Positions 55,599 to 64,000 of a DNA stretch of 64,000 bases are shown one piece after another. Position 1 is the first letter of the stretch. Each line of letters opens with the position of its first letter. The DNA is taken from assembly GCF_000203935.1 (NCBI RefSeq), contig NC_008577.1, forward strand, positions 744,001-808,000. The letters run 5' to 3'. Source of the stretch: Shewanella sp. ANA-3 (lineage in GTDB: Bacteria; Pseudomonadota; Gammaproteobacteria; Enterobacterales; Shewanellaceae). The translations under genes were made by a program, and so were the position numbers. The notes under the pieces were generated by a model, which ran no database searches, had not been told where the DNA came from, and saw only the letters and a list, made by a program, of their open reading frames with translations.

Positions 55599-56252
55599 AT
55601 GTTGAAACGCTTATCGCGCTTTTTACTGCCGTTAGTATGGATATTTACCGCAACGACCGCACTGGCGGATGATGCACCGATTAACACTATGGACCCGTAC
55701 GCCATGGTGAAATCCGTTGCCAACAAAACCTTCGACCGCTTTCATCAAGATAAAGCCTTGATCGACGCCGATGCGGATCATTTAAAAGTGATTGTGCGCG
55801 AAGAGTTGATGCCTTATATCGACTATAAATACGCCTCATACAAAGTGTTAGGCCAGTATTTAAAAGAGTCTACCGAAGATCAGCGCAATCGCTTCGTCGA
55901 TGCCTTCGAAGGCTACCTAGTCTCAACCTATGCCCAAGCGTTTACCGAATACACTAACCAAAAAGTGGAGTTTTCTCCCGGTAGTGATTTCAGCAATGAG
56001 AAGATTGTCGATGTCAACGTACAGATTATCGAAGCGGGTCGTCCGCCGATTAAGCTGTTGTTTAAAGTGCGTCGCCTTAAGGATGACTCTTGGAAGGCGT
56101 TTGACTTAGTTGCCGAAGGCGTGAGTTTGCTGTCCTCTAAGCAATCTGAAATCTCGAATCTTATCCGCCAACAGGGAATTGATGCCGTGATCAAGATGCT
56201 GGAAGAGCGCACCAAAGACAAAGTGACTAAACAGTCTAAAGCAGGGAAGTAA
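55599..56252 (+). CDS. mlaC: Periplasmic phospholipid carrier MlaC
   Basis: 217 residues with a signal peptide (FLLPLVWIFTATTALA) and the Ttg2/MlaC fold (REELMPYIDYKYASYKVLG). Ferries phospholipid between MlaA and MlaFEDB. Confidence 0.94.
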   Translation: MLKRLSRFLLPLVWIFTATTALADDAPINTMDPYAMVKSVANKTFDRFHQDKALIDADADHLKVIVREELMPYIDYKYASYKVLGQYLKESTEDQRNRFVDAFEGYLVSTYAQAFTEYTNQKVEFSPGSDFSNEKIVDVNVQIIEAGRPPIKLLFKVRRLKDDSWKAFDLVAEGVSLLSSKQSEISNLIRQQGIDAVIKMLEERTKDKVTKQSKAGK

Positions 56253-56257
56253 GCGCC

Positions 56258-56542
56258 GTGGTTGAATTTGTGCAACAGGGTAAAATTTGCCACCTCAAAG
56301 GGCGTTTATCACAGGAGCAAGTGGTCGCACTTTGGCCGCAAAGGCAGAGCCTGTTAAGCCAAGATACCCAAATGTTGTCGCTCACTGAGCTGGAGTACAG
56401 CGACAGTGCTGGCGTGGCATTTTTGCTGGCGTTAGTGCGTCAGCATGGCACGCCATTGCAGTTGTGCTCAGCGTCGGATCAGCTAAAAAAATTAATCGAT
56501 TTATATGATTTACAGTCCTTCTTCACCGAAGAAGCGAATTGA
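56258..56542 (+). CDS. mlaB: STAS-domain subunit MlaB
   Basis: 94-residue STAS protein that stabilises the MlaFE complex. The motif ELEYSDSAGVAFLLALV contains the conserved Ser/Asp of STAS domains. Ends the mla gene set just before ibaG. Confidence 0.88.
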   Translation: MVEFVQQGKICHLKGRLSQEQVVALWPQRQSLLSQDTQMLSLTELEYSDSAGVAFLLALVRQHGTPLQLCSASDQLKKLIDLYDLQSFFTEEAN

Positions 56543-56558
56543 AAAGGTAACGAATTTC

Positions 56559-56810
56559 ATGGAATGCAGCTTAATAGAACAGATTTTACGTGACGCGTTA
56601 GCACTCGATGAAGTGCACGCCAGCTCCGATGGCAGCCACTACAAAGTGATCGCCGTCGGTGAATGTTTTGACGGCATGAGCCGTGTAAAACAACAACAAG
56701 CCATTTATGCACCCCTGATGAGCTATATCGCCAGCGGTGAGTTACATGCATTAACGATTAAAACTTTCACGCCGACTCAATGGAAACGCGAGAAAATTTT
56801 CAACAGCTAG
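56559..56810 (+). CDS. ibaG: BolA-family protein IbaG
   Basis: 83 residues. BolA fold with HASSDGSHYKVIAVGECFDG and RVKQQQAIYAPLMSYIASGE including the conserved His; partners monothiol glutaredoxin in iron-sulfur handling. ATG at 56559 is chosen as the family starts there; it is upstream of murA by 12 bp, as in E. coli. Confidence 0.9.
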   Translation: MECSLIEQILRDALALDEVHASSDGSHYKVIAVGECFDGMSRVKQQQAIYAPLMSYIASGELHALTIKTFTPTQWKREKIFNS

Positions 56811-56816
56811 TAGTGA

Positions 56817-58082
<1,266 letters not shown>

Positions 58083-58104
58083 CATTCGCGTAGGATTCGC
58101 TCCC

Positions 58105-58139
58105 AATAAAAAACCAGCCAAGTGCTGGTTTTTTTATTG
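58105..58139. terminator. Terminator between murA and the TetR gene
   Basis: AAAAAACCAGC and GCTGGTTTTTTT form a stem around CAAGT; serves both convergent genes. Confidence 0.88.
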
Positions 58140-58181
58140 TATTCATTCAGCTGAAAAGACAGGGGAATAAGTAAGAGTAAG

Positions 58182-58760
58182 TTAGAGAGTCCTCTCAACT
58201 AATTTAGGAATACATTCCAAAATAGTATCGAAGGGTTCAATGCTTTGGTATCCCCGACACATTACAACCGCGCCTTCAATGCAGGCAATAATGCTAAGTG
58301 CCATGGCATTGGCTGAGGCCTTTGTGTGACCTAATGACTCAAAGTGTTGAGCTAATAATGATTGCCAATCACTGAATACCCGTGCTACTGCCGCTTTTAT
58401 TTCTGAAGCTTCATCCTCTTCTGGCAGTTCTATCGCTGCTGCAACAATCGGACAGCCATGACGATATTGTGAACCAACAAGACGTTGGCGCCACAGTGAT
58501 AAAAACAAATTAATGCCGTTGTTTCGATCTTTATCAAGACAAGCACTGAGTTGCGCGGATGCTTGAGTACCTGCCCAAATAATGGCTTCAGTAATTATCT
58601 GCTGTTTTCCTCCGGGGAAGTTGTGATACGCGGAACCAAGCGGAGTACCTGAAAACTTGACCACTTCACGAATGCTTATGGCTCGTAAACCGCTTGAAGC
58701 AAGCATGATTGCGGCGGCTTCAATGACCCGCTGACGACCCTCATTAGAGATTGTGCCCAT
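58182..58760 (-). CDS. TetR-family repressor
   Basis: 192 residues with an N-terminal TetR helix-turn-helix (GLRAISIREVVKFSGTPLGS, then YHNFPGGKQQ) and a C-terminal ligand domain of the LmrA/YxaF kind (HGCPIVAAAIELPEEDE). Divergent from the hydrolase operon with a TATAACA palindrome between, so it most likely represses both itself and that operon. The ligand is unknown. The region is more AT-rich than murA. Confidence 0.85.
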   Translation of the reverse strand: MGTISNEGRQRVIEAAAIMLASSGLRAISIREVVKFSGTPLGSAYHNFPGGKQQIITEAIIWAGTQASAQLSACLDKDRNNGINLFLSLWRQRLVGSQYRHGCPIVAAAIELPEEDEASEIKAAVARVFSDWQSLLAQHFESLGHTKASANAMALSIIACIEGAVVMCRGYQSIEPFDTILECIPKLVERTL

Positions 58761-58775
58761 GAAAATCCCACTTGT

Positions 58776-58791
58776 TATAACAGTTGTTATA
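58776..58791. promoter_or_regulatory. Probable TetR operator
   Basis: TATAACA-GT-TGTTATA, a perfect 7-bp inverted repeat with a 2-bp centre in the TetR/hydrolase divergent promoter; a GTTATAAT half-copy occurs at 58823. Confidence 0.6.
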
Positions 58792-58840
58792 GGCTAGCAT
58801 CAAAAACACATTAAGACACTCGTTATAATTAGTGAGCGCT

Positions 58841-59701
58841 ATGATCTCAACATCGTTTTACACGGAAGATCATTATTTACTCCGTGGCCAGCTGTTTTGC
58901 ACAGAAAAGGCTATGCAAGGTCGAGTCATTGTTGCGGGGGCGACTGGTGTGCCGCAGGCGTTTTATCGCCGCTTTGCTCAATTTGCAAGTGAACAAGGAT
59001 TTGAAACATTAACCTTTGATTACCGTGGAATAGGACAATCCAAACCTGAAACGCTAGAGGGTTTTGAAATGAACCTTCTCGACTGGGGTAAACAAGATCT
59101 CGCTGCCGCAGTCCAGTTTATGAGTAAAGATGACGCCCCACTCTTTATTGTTGGCCATTCCTATGGTGGTCATGCATTTGGTTTACTGCCAAATCATCAA
59201 AAAGTCACAGGTGCTTATATATTTGGTACAGGCGCGGGGTGGCATGGTTATATGCCCTTGTTTGAACAAGCTAAAGTACTAACGATGTGGAATATCGTTC
59301 TGCCGCTCCTAACGTGGTGGAAGGGATACTGCGCTTGGAACCTATTGGGAATGGGCGAAGATCTGCCAAAAAACGTGTTTAAGCAATGGCGGCACTGGTG
59401 TCGTTTTCGTCATTACTTTTTTGATGATCCCACCATGGATGGAATTGAAAAACTCTTCCAATCGGTACAGACCCCTATGGTTGCAGCCAATGCGCTAGAT
59501 GATCTTTGGGCTATGCCTGAATCGCGAGATGCGTTTATTCAGCACTACAGTAATGCGCCATTAACCCGTCTTGATCTCTCTCCAAAGATCTTAGGCGGCA
59601 AGATTGGGCATATGGGGTACTTCCGTAAAAACGCGATTCCTCTATGGCAAGCCAGTTTAGATTGGTTCACGGCGATTAATAAGGAAAATAAAGCAATATG
59701 A
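58841..59701 (+). CDS. Alpha/beta hydrolase
   Basis: 286 residues from the ATG at 58841 (a GTG lies three codons earlier). Catalytic Ser in IVGHSYGGHAFG, preceding fold TFDYRGIGQSKPE, and a late His in GGKIGHMGYFRK; the acid is probably in ANALDDLWAM. First gene of a three-gene operon controlled by the TetR gene. Substrate unknown. Confidence 0.82.
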   Translation: MISTSFYTEDHYLLRGQLFCTEKAMQGRVIVAGATGVPQAFYRRFAQFASEQGFETLTFDYRGIGQSKPETLEGFEMNLLDWGKQDLAAAVQFMSKDDAPLFIVGHSYGGHAFGLLPNHQKVTGAYIFGTGAGWHGYMPLFEQAKVLTMWNIVLPLLTWWKGYCAWNLLGMGEDLPKNVFKQWRHWCRFRHYFFDDPTMDGIEKLFQSVQTPMVAANALDDLWAMPESRDAFIQHYSNAPLTRLDLSPKILGGKIGHMGYFRKNAIPLWQASLDWFTAINKENKAI

Positions 59702-60102
59702 GCACATCGAGACCATGGTTAATTCCCCTCAAATGGATACTGATTGCTACGTTTTTGAGCAGTGTTCTGCATTACGTCGATAACATACTTTTTTTTGCCC
59801 ATTACCCTGAACCAAACTGGTTAAATCCTAAGCTTGTTGATCTCTTTTGGTTTGTTATGACACCTCTGGCGCCGTTAGGATTCTACGTGATTAAAAAAGG
59901 GCATCATCATATAGGCGCCGCAATTCTTATCGTTTACGGAGTATGCAACATACTTACGCTTGGGCATTACAACTACGCTCCGATAAATAGCATTGCGATG
60001 AAAATCCATTTGTTTATCGCTTTAGAAGCAATAATGGGATGCATATTAATTGGTTACATCTTGCTGCTTTATAAAAATTCGCTTCGTATTGTTGCTCGTT
60101 AA
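59698..60102 (+). CDS. Small integral membrane protein of unknown function
   Basis: 134 residues with four hydrophobic helices (ILIATFLSSVLHY, LFWFVMTPLAPLGFYV, IGAAILIVYGVCNILT, ALEAIMGCILIGYILLLY). Translationally coupled to the hydrolase gene (ATGA). Not recognised. Confidence 0.7.
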   Translation: MSTSRPWLIPLKWILIATFLSSVLHYVDNILFFAHYPEPNWLNPKLVDLFWFVMTPLAPLGFYVIKKGHHHIGAAILIVYGVCNILTLGHYNYAPINSIAMKIHLFIALEAIMGCILIGYILLLYKNSLRIVAR

Positions 60103-60135
60103 TTCACTCTGCATTATTTATTACAAGGATAAAAA

Positions 60136-60576
60136 TTGAATATCTCTCATCTCAGCGGATTGGAACATTTAAGCGCTATCATCAACGGCGACATACCACC
60201 TCCAACGATTTTTGACACTATGGGTATGTTTAATCTTCAAGTGAGCTCCGGCGCGGTTGTATTGGGTTGCTGTGCAACGGAACAACATTGTAATCCTATG
60301 GGAGGCGTACACGGAGGGTTTGCTGCAACGATATTGGATTCTGTCACCGGATGCGCTGTACATAGCCTGCTAGAAGCCGGTGTTAGCTACGGGACTGTGG
60401 ATTTAGCCGTTAAAATGATGAGACCTGTCCCCATGAATGAGCAGCTTATTGCTGAAGCGAAAGTGACACATATTTCTCGCTCGCTGGGTATTGCCGAAGG
60501 CACGATTCGAAACAGTGAGGGGAAGTTACTTGCGAGCGGTTCTGCCACTTGTTTTATCAAGAGGCCAAACTTTTAA
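60136..60576 (+). CDS. PaaI-like hotdog thioesterase
   Basis: 146 residues starting with TTG six bases after AAGGAT. The hotdog signature HGGFAATILDSVTGCAV (HGGxxxxxxD) and GTVDLAVKMMRPVP identify an acyl-CoA thioesterase of the PaaI/YdiI group. Third gene of the TetR-controlled operon; with the hydrolase it suggests a small detoxification or acyl-ester pathway. Confidence 0.82.
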   Translation: MNISHLSGLEHLSAIINGDIPPPTIFDTMGMFNLQVSSGAVVLGCCATEQHCNPMGGVHGGFAATILDSVTGCAVHSLLEAGVSYGTVDLAVKMMRPVPMNEQLIAEAKVTHISRSLGIAEGTIRNSEGKLLASGSATCFIKRPNF

Positions 60577-60682
60577 AAGCGATAACAAGAGTCACTGTTT
60601 GAGCAAAGTCAGTTAAAAATTGCAGTGCGAGATAAATAGCTTTGCTAATTGAGGGATGAAGTAATAGGTGATTTTAGGATGG

Positions 60683-60717
60683 CTCAGAATGAGGTTCTAT
60701 ACATGCCTCATTCTGAG
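60683..60717. terminator. Hairpin downstream of degS
   Basis: CTCAGAATGAGG pairs perfectly with CCTCATTCTGAG over 12 bp. No T tract, so it may terminate weakly or stabilise the degS mRNA end. Confidence 0.55.
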
Positions 60718-60741
60718 ATTAATCAAGGTAGCTTACTGAGC

Positions 60742-61824
60742 TTAATTATCGACGACGACCTTTTCATCGATAATCACCGGCAATACTTGCTCTTTGCCTT
60801 GGCGGATAACCGTCATCATGATTTTCTTGCCGGGCGTAGTTTCGGCAATTCTATCCATCAGCATTTCGACCCCTGGCACATCTTCGCCATCGTATTTGAT
60901 GATCACATCCCTTGGTTGTAGATGCGCCCGTGCCGCAGGGCCATTAGGATCGACGCCTGTGACTAATACCCCACGTAAATCGGGTAGGTTGAGGATTTGC
61001 GCCACAACAGGGTTAATCGGTTCGCCAGATATCCCTAAGGCACCACGGATCACTCGACCATTTTTAATCAGTTTACCCATAATGCTGTGGGCCAGTTTAA
61101 TCGGGATCGCGAAGTTAATCCCGTGGCCGCCACCTTCACCGCCCACTTGGAAGGCGGCGGTGTTGATACCAATCAGGCTACCGTTAGTGTCGATTAAGGC
61201 GCCGCCTGAGTTACCGGCGTTAATTGCAGCATCTGTCTGTAAGAAGTCTAAATAACCAGAACTTAAGCCGTTACGACCCGTGGCGCTGATAATGCCTTGG
61301 GTAATGGTTTGGCCGAGGTTATAAGGGTTACCAATCGCTAATACCACATCCCCAACCTGCGGTGGGCTGTCGAGATTGACTGGCACCGTAGGAAGATTAT
61401 CGCCTTCGATCTTAAGCACTGAAAGATCGGTTTCTGGATCAAAACCGACGACTTCCGAGGTGAATTTGCGGCCATCCTGCAGGGCGACCACAATTTCATC
61501 AGCTTTTTTAATCACATGATAATTCGTGAGAATATAGCCTTCTTTGCTCATGATCACCCCTGAGCCTAGGCCTTGGAGGGAGCCAGAGTTTAGCGGACGG
61601 TTCTGATCAATACTTAAGCTATAAATATTGACTACGGCAGGAGCGGCGCGGCGTACGGCCTTAGCAAAGGAGAGTTCGACCGTGTTATTACCCCGGTTTT
61701 GCAGTAACGAGCTGCCGAGATTCTTATTGTCGAAGTAGTGTGTAACTAACAAAAACATGGCCGCCATGATAAGGCCGAAGAGCACGGCTTTACCGAGATA
61801 TAACAGGGTTTCTTTTATTGTCAT
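60742..61824 (-). CDS. degS: Envelope-stress site-1 protease DegS
   Basis: 360 residues: N-terminal membrane anchor (LGKAVLFGLIMAAMFLLV), trypsin-like domain with His in LTNYHVIKKA, Asp in ETDLSVLKIE and Ser in NAGNSGGALID, and one PDZ domain. Cleaves the anti-sigma RseA when outer-membrane proteins misfold. 125 bp after degQ, likely partly cotranscribed. Confidence 0.93.
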   Translation of the reverse strand: MTIKETLLYLGKAVLFGLIMAAMFLLVTHYFDNKNLGSSLLQNRGNNTVELSFAKAVRRAAPAVVNIYSLSIDQNRPLNSGSLQGLGSGVIMSKEGYILTNYHVIKKADEIVVALQDGRKFTSEVVGFDPETDLSVLKIEGDNLPTVPVNLDSPPQVGDVVLAIGNPYNLGQTITQGIISATGRNGLSSGYLDFLQTDAAINAGNSGGALIDTNGSLIGINTAAFQVGGEGGGHGINFAIPIKLAHSIMGKLIKNGRVIRGALGISGEPINPVVAQILNLPDLRGVLVTGVDPNGPAARAHLQPRDVIIKYDGEDVPGVEMLMDRIAETTPGKKIMMTVIRQGKEQVLPVIIDEKVVVDN

Positions 61825-61877
61825 GGCAGGCTAAGTATTGAAAAAGGTGAGTTAGATTAACATGTTTAACAAGTTAA

Positions 61878-61905
61878 AGCATAGGGAACCCGCGTTCCCT
61901 ATGCT
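61878..61905. terminator. Hairpin between degQ and degS
   Basis: AGCATAGGGAAC pairs with GTTCCCTATGCT around CCGC, but without a strong T tract; could attenuate read-through from degQ into degS. Confidence 0.5.
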
Positions 61906-61949
61906 GATCCGCATCTGATAATTGGATAAAGATCAGAGCGGCGTACCGA

Positions 61950-63302
61950 TTAACGCAGCACTAAGTACAACAAGCTCTTACCACGGAGGATCTTCAGGGC
62001 GACAGCGCCTTCTTGATCTTTGAGCTGCTCCTTGAGTGATTTCAGATCTTTCACCGCCGAACGGTTAATGCCGACAATCACATCGCCTTTTTGTAAGCCA
62101 CTCATTGCCGCAGGTGAGCCTTGTGCCACCTCAGTAATTTCCACCCCTTTCGAAGCGTTTTCTAGCGAGGCACCTTGTAGCATTGGGTGCACAGCACCTG
62201 CTGCTTTTTCAGTGGTTTGGCTTGCTTCACCTAAGGTGACATTCACGGTTTTCTTATCGCCATCGCGGATAAGTCCTAGTTCAACCTTGGCACCCGCGCC
62301 CATAGTCGCGACTTTCGCACGTAGCTCTTGGAAGGATTTAATCGCACGGCCATCGACGCTGACGATAATATCACCCGCCTTGATGCCGGCTTTTTCAGCG
62401 GCGCTGCCCGCGGTGACTTCATTCACAAAACCACCGTGCTGGGTATCTAAACCAAAACCTTGGGCGAGTTGGCTATCCAAGTCGCGTCCCGAAATCCCCA
62501 GCACGCCACGGCGAACTTCACCGTGCTCGGCAATTTGTGCCACGAGGTTTTTCACCATATTGGCAGGGATCGCAAAACCGATACCTACGTTACCACCGCC
62601 TGGGGCTACGATGGCGGTGTTAATACCGATCAGTTCACCTTTCAGGTTAACCAGCGCACCACCCGAGTTGCCGCTGTTAATCGCTGCGTCGGTTTGGATA
62701 AAGTTTTCAAGCATTTCAATGCCTAAACCGCTACGGCCTAGGGCGCTGACGATCCCTGAGGTGACGGTTTGACCCAAACCAAAGGGGTTACCGATGGCTA
62801 CTGCAAAGTCACCCACACGTAGTTCATCAGAATCAGAGGTCTTGATCGCGACTAGATTTTTCGCTTCAATTTGCAGCAAGGCAATGTCGGACTCTGAGTC
62901 GGTACCAATCAGCTTGGCTTTGACTTCGCGGCCATCGTGCAGACCGACCTGGATATCATCGGCACCGTCGATCACATGGTTGTTGGTGACGATATAACCT
63001 TTATCTGCGTCGATAATCACACCTGAGCCTAAGCCTCTAAAAGGACGTTCTTGCACTTGTTCCTGCGGTGCATTGGGGCCGAAGAAATAACGGAACACAT
63101 CGGGTACACGTTGTTTGGAGACGTGCGTGCCAGATACCGCCACGGAAACCACGGCGGGCGTCGTGCGCTCTAACATAGGCGCAAGACTTGGAATGGATTG
63201 ACCCTCAACAGATTGCGGAATAGCGGCCTGTGAGACAGCGGGCATCATTGTCAGAGTTGCGGCTAACATTGCGGCTGAAAGTACAGATAGTTTCGTTTTC
63301 AT
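61950..63302 (-). CDS. degQ: Periplasmic serine endoprotease DegQ/DegP
   Basis: 450 residues. Signal peptide (LAATLTMMPAVSQA), then His in VTNNHVIDGA, Asp in ESDIALLQIE and Ser in NSGNSGGALVN, with two PDZ domains. Length and lack of the long DegP LA loop fit DegQ. Precedes degS as in E. coli. Confidence 0.92.
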   Translation of the reverse strand: MKTKLSVLSAAMLAATLTMMPAVSQAAIPQSVEGQSIPSLAPMLERTTPAVVSVAVSGTHVSKQRVPDVFRYFFGPNAPQEQVQERPFRGLGSGVIIDADKGYIVTNNHVIDGADDIQVGLHDGREVKAKLIGTDSESDIALLQIEAKNLVAIKTSDSDELRVGDFAVAIGNPFGLGQTVTSGIVSALGRSGLGIEMLENFIQTDAAINSGNSGGALVNLKGELIGINTAIVAPGGGNVGIGFAIPANMVKNLVAQIAEHGEVRRGVLGISGRDLDSQLAQGFGLDTQHGGFVNEVTAGSAAEKAGIKAGDIIVSVDGRAIKSFQELRAKVATMGAGAKVELGLIRDGDKKTVNVTLGEASQTTEKAAGAVHPMLQGASLENASKGVEITEVAQGSPAAMSGLQKGDVIVGINRSAVKDLKSLKEQLKDQEGAVALKILRGKSLLYLVLR

Positions 63303-63758
63303 CTATTCATAACTCCAAATAAGGGATCAAGGATCTGGATGTAATGCGTCGTGAGTTGTGTCCGCACCAGATCGAATCTGTATCGGTACCGGCTATTTGC
63401 CTAGGTAACCATTCGGACACGCACCTCATTGAAAAAGTTCATCAATATTAACAAAGGTTAATATCTTAACGGTTATTTTATCAGCATTTTATGGGCTGTA
63501 ACTTAAGTGAAACCTGTGGGCTTTTAAGGCCTTTTTCAAGTCTTAAAATGTTTCAATCATCGAATGAAATAAGTTAACAGCATAGTGCTTTATAAATAAG
63601 TTTTTATCCTTTCACGCTTAATCTTGCTTTGTTGTCGCCGAGTGCCGAAATATGGAATTCAGCGTCCTTTTGCTTGTTAGGGGATAAATATATGCCGCAT
63701 CAGAGTGGCCGTGGTAATATCGACGCAGTTTTTCCAAAGGATAAAAGAGAATTATAAC
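63303..63758. other. Divergent degQ–zapE intergenic region
   Basis: 456 bp, AT-rich in the middle, containing promoters for degQ and zapE. No gene, repeat or confident operator was found. Confidence 0.5.
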
Positions 63759-64000
63759 GTGCCCCAGTTAAGCCCTTGGCAGCATTACCAAAAAGATCTT
63801 ACTCGTGATGGTTTTTCCCATGATCCCGCGCAGGAAATGGCCGTAAAGGCACTGCAACGCGTCTACGAAGATTTAACCGCTGCCGAAGCGCCAAGCTCAC
63901 TATTAGGCAAGTTATTGACCTCCTTTGGCCTTAAGTCTGCGCCTGTCGCGCCTAAGGGGTTGTATCTGTGGGGCGGTGTCGGTCGCGGCAAAACCTACCT
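63759..64000 (+). CDS. zapE: Cell-division ATPase ZapE (AFG1-like, partial)
   Basis: Start GTG at 63759; 80 codons are in the window and it continues past the right edge. The N-terminus (QLSPWQHYQKDL) and the P-loop LWGGVGRGKTY match AFG1/ZapE-type ATPases, which aid Z-ring constriction under stress. It lies divergent from degQ, an arrangement I recall in Shewanella and other gammaproteobacteria. Confidence 0.85.
   Translation, partial: MPQLSPWQHYQKDLTRDGFSHDPAQEMAVKALQRVYEDLTAAEAPSSLLGKLLTSFGLKSAPVAPKGLYLWGGVGRGKTY

Overview
The window looks like part of a Shewanella chromosome (Gammaproteobacteria). Evidence is gene content and order: pentahaem nrfA divergent from narQ/narP, lysC behind a lysine riboswitch, arcA, fbp, a ttrSR/ttrBCA tetrathionate cluster, and the lpt–rpoN–ptsN–rapZ and mla–murA blocks followed by degS/degQ. 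Species assignment is inference from remembered gene order, not from a search.

Layout: 1–7.7 kb holds tetrathionate respiration (ttrA cut by the window edge, ttrC, ttrB, and divergent ttrSR). 7.9–14.4 kb is a compact four-gene SMC-like operon (SMC ATPase, MukE-like, kleisin-like, Toprim protein) that I read as a MksBEFG/Wadjet-type plasmid-defence condensin with gene order C-B-A-D. 14.8–17.5 kb carries a dicarboxylate symporter, a small secreted protein and a YqhA-like membrane protein. 17.6–21.2 kb is an AT-rich island (NERD/zinc-ribbon protein, nucleotidyltransferase, DUF262 protein) bracketed by two inverted copies of a 260–350 bp repeat.

21.2–37.8 kb returns to core metabolism and regulation: fbp, a DPP-IV-like peptidase, arcA, a DUF3293 gene, lysC and a desuccinylase-like gene, a ZntB-like transporter, yacL, narPQ, nrfA and a GAF/degenerate-GGDEF/EAL protein. 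38–44.5 kb holds a PAP2 phosphatase, a DUF2799 lipoprotein, a RIO kinase, an OmpA-like lipoprotein and an orphan ModA-like protein. Within it, 41.1–42.2 kb has an array of four ~100-nt palindrome-ended elements beside a transposase-derived HTH gene and a 32-codon ORF.

44.5–58.1 kb is envelope and nitrogen-PTS biology: mgtE, npr, rapZ, ptsN, hpf, rpoN, lptBAC, kdsC and kdsD on the minus strand, then mlaFEDCB, ibaG and murA on the plus strand. 58.2–60.6 kb is an accessory TetR-controlled module (hydrolase, membrane protein, thioesterase). The window ends with degS, degQ and the first part of zapE.

Links between parts: ttr and nrfA are both anaerobic respiratory genes and share an identical 14-bp FNR/EtrA-like site. 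nrfA also has a NarP-type palindrome and lies divergent to its likely regulators narQP. arcA adds the global redox regulator. The two accessory loci (SMC-like operon and repeat-flanked island) are 3.6 kb apart and both plausibly act in defence, which hints at a variable region between ttr and fbp. No rRNA, tRNA or CRISPR array was seen.
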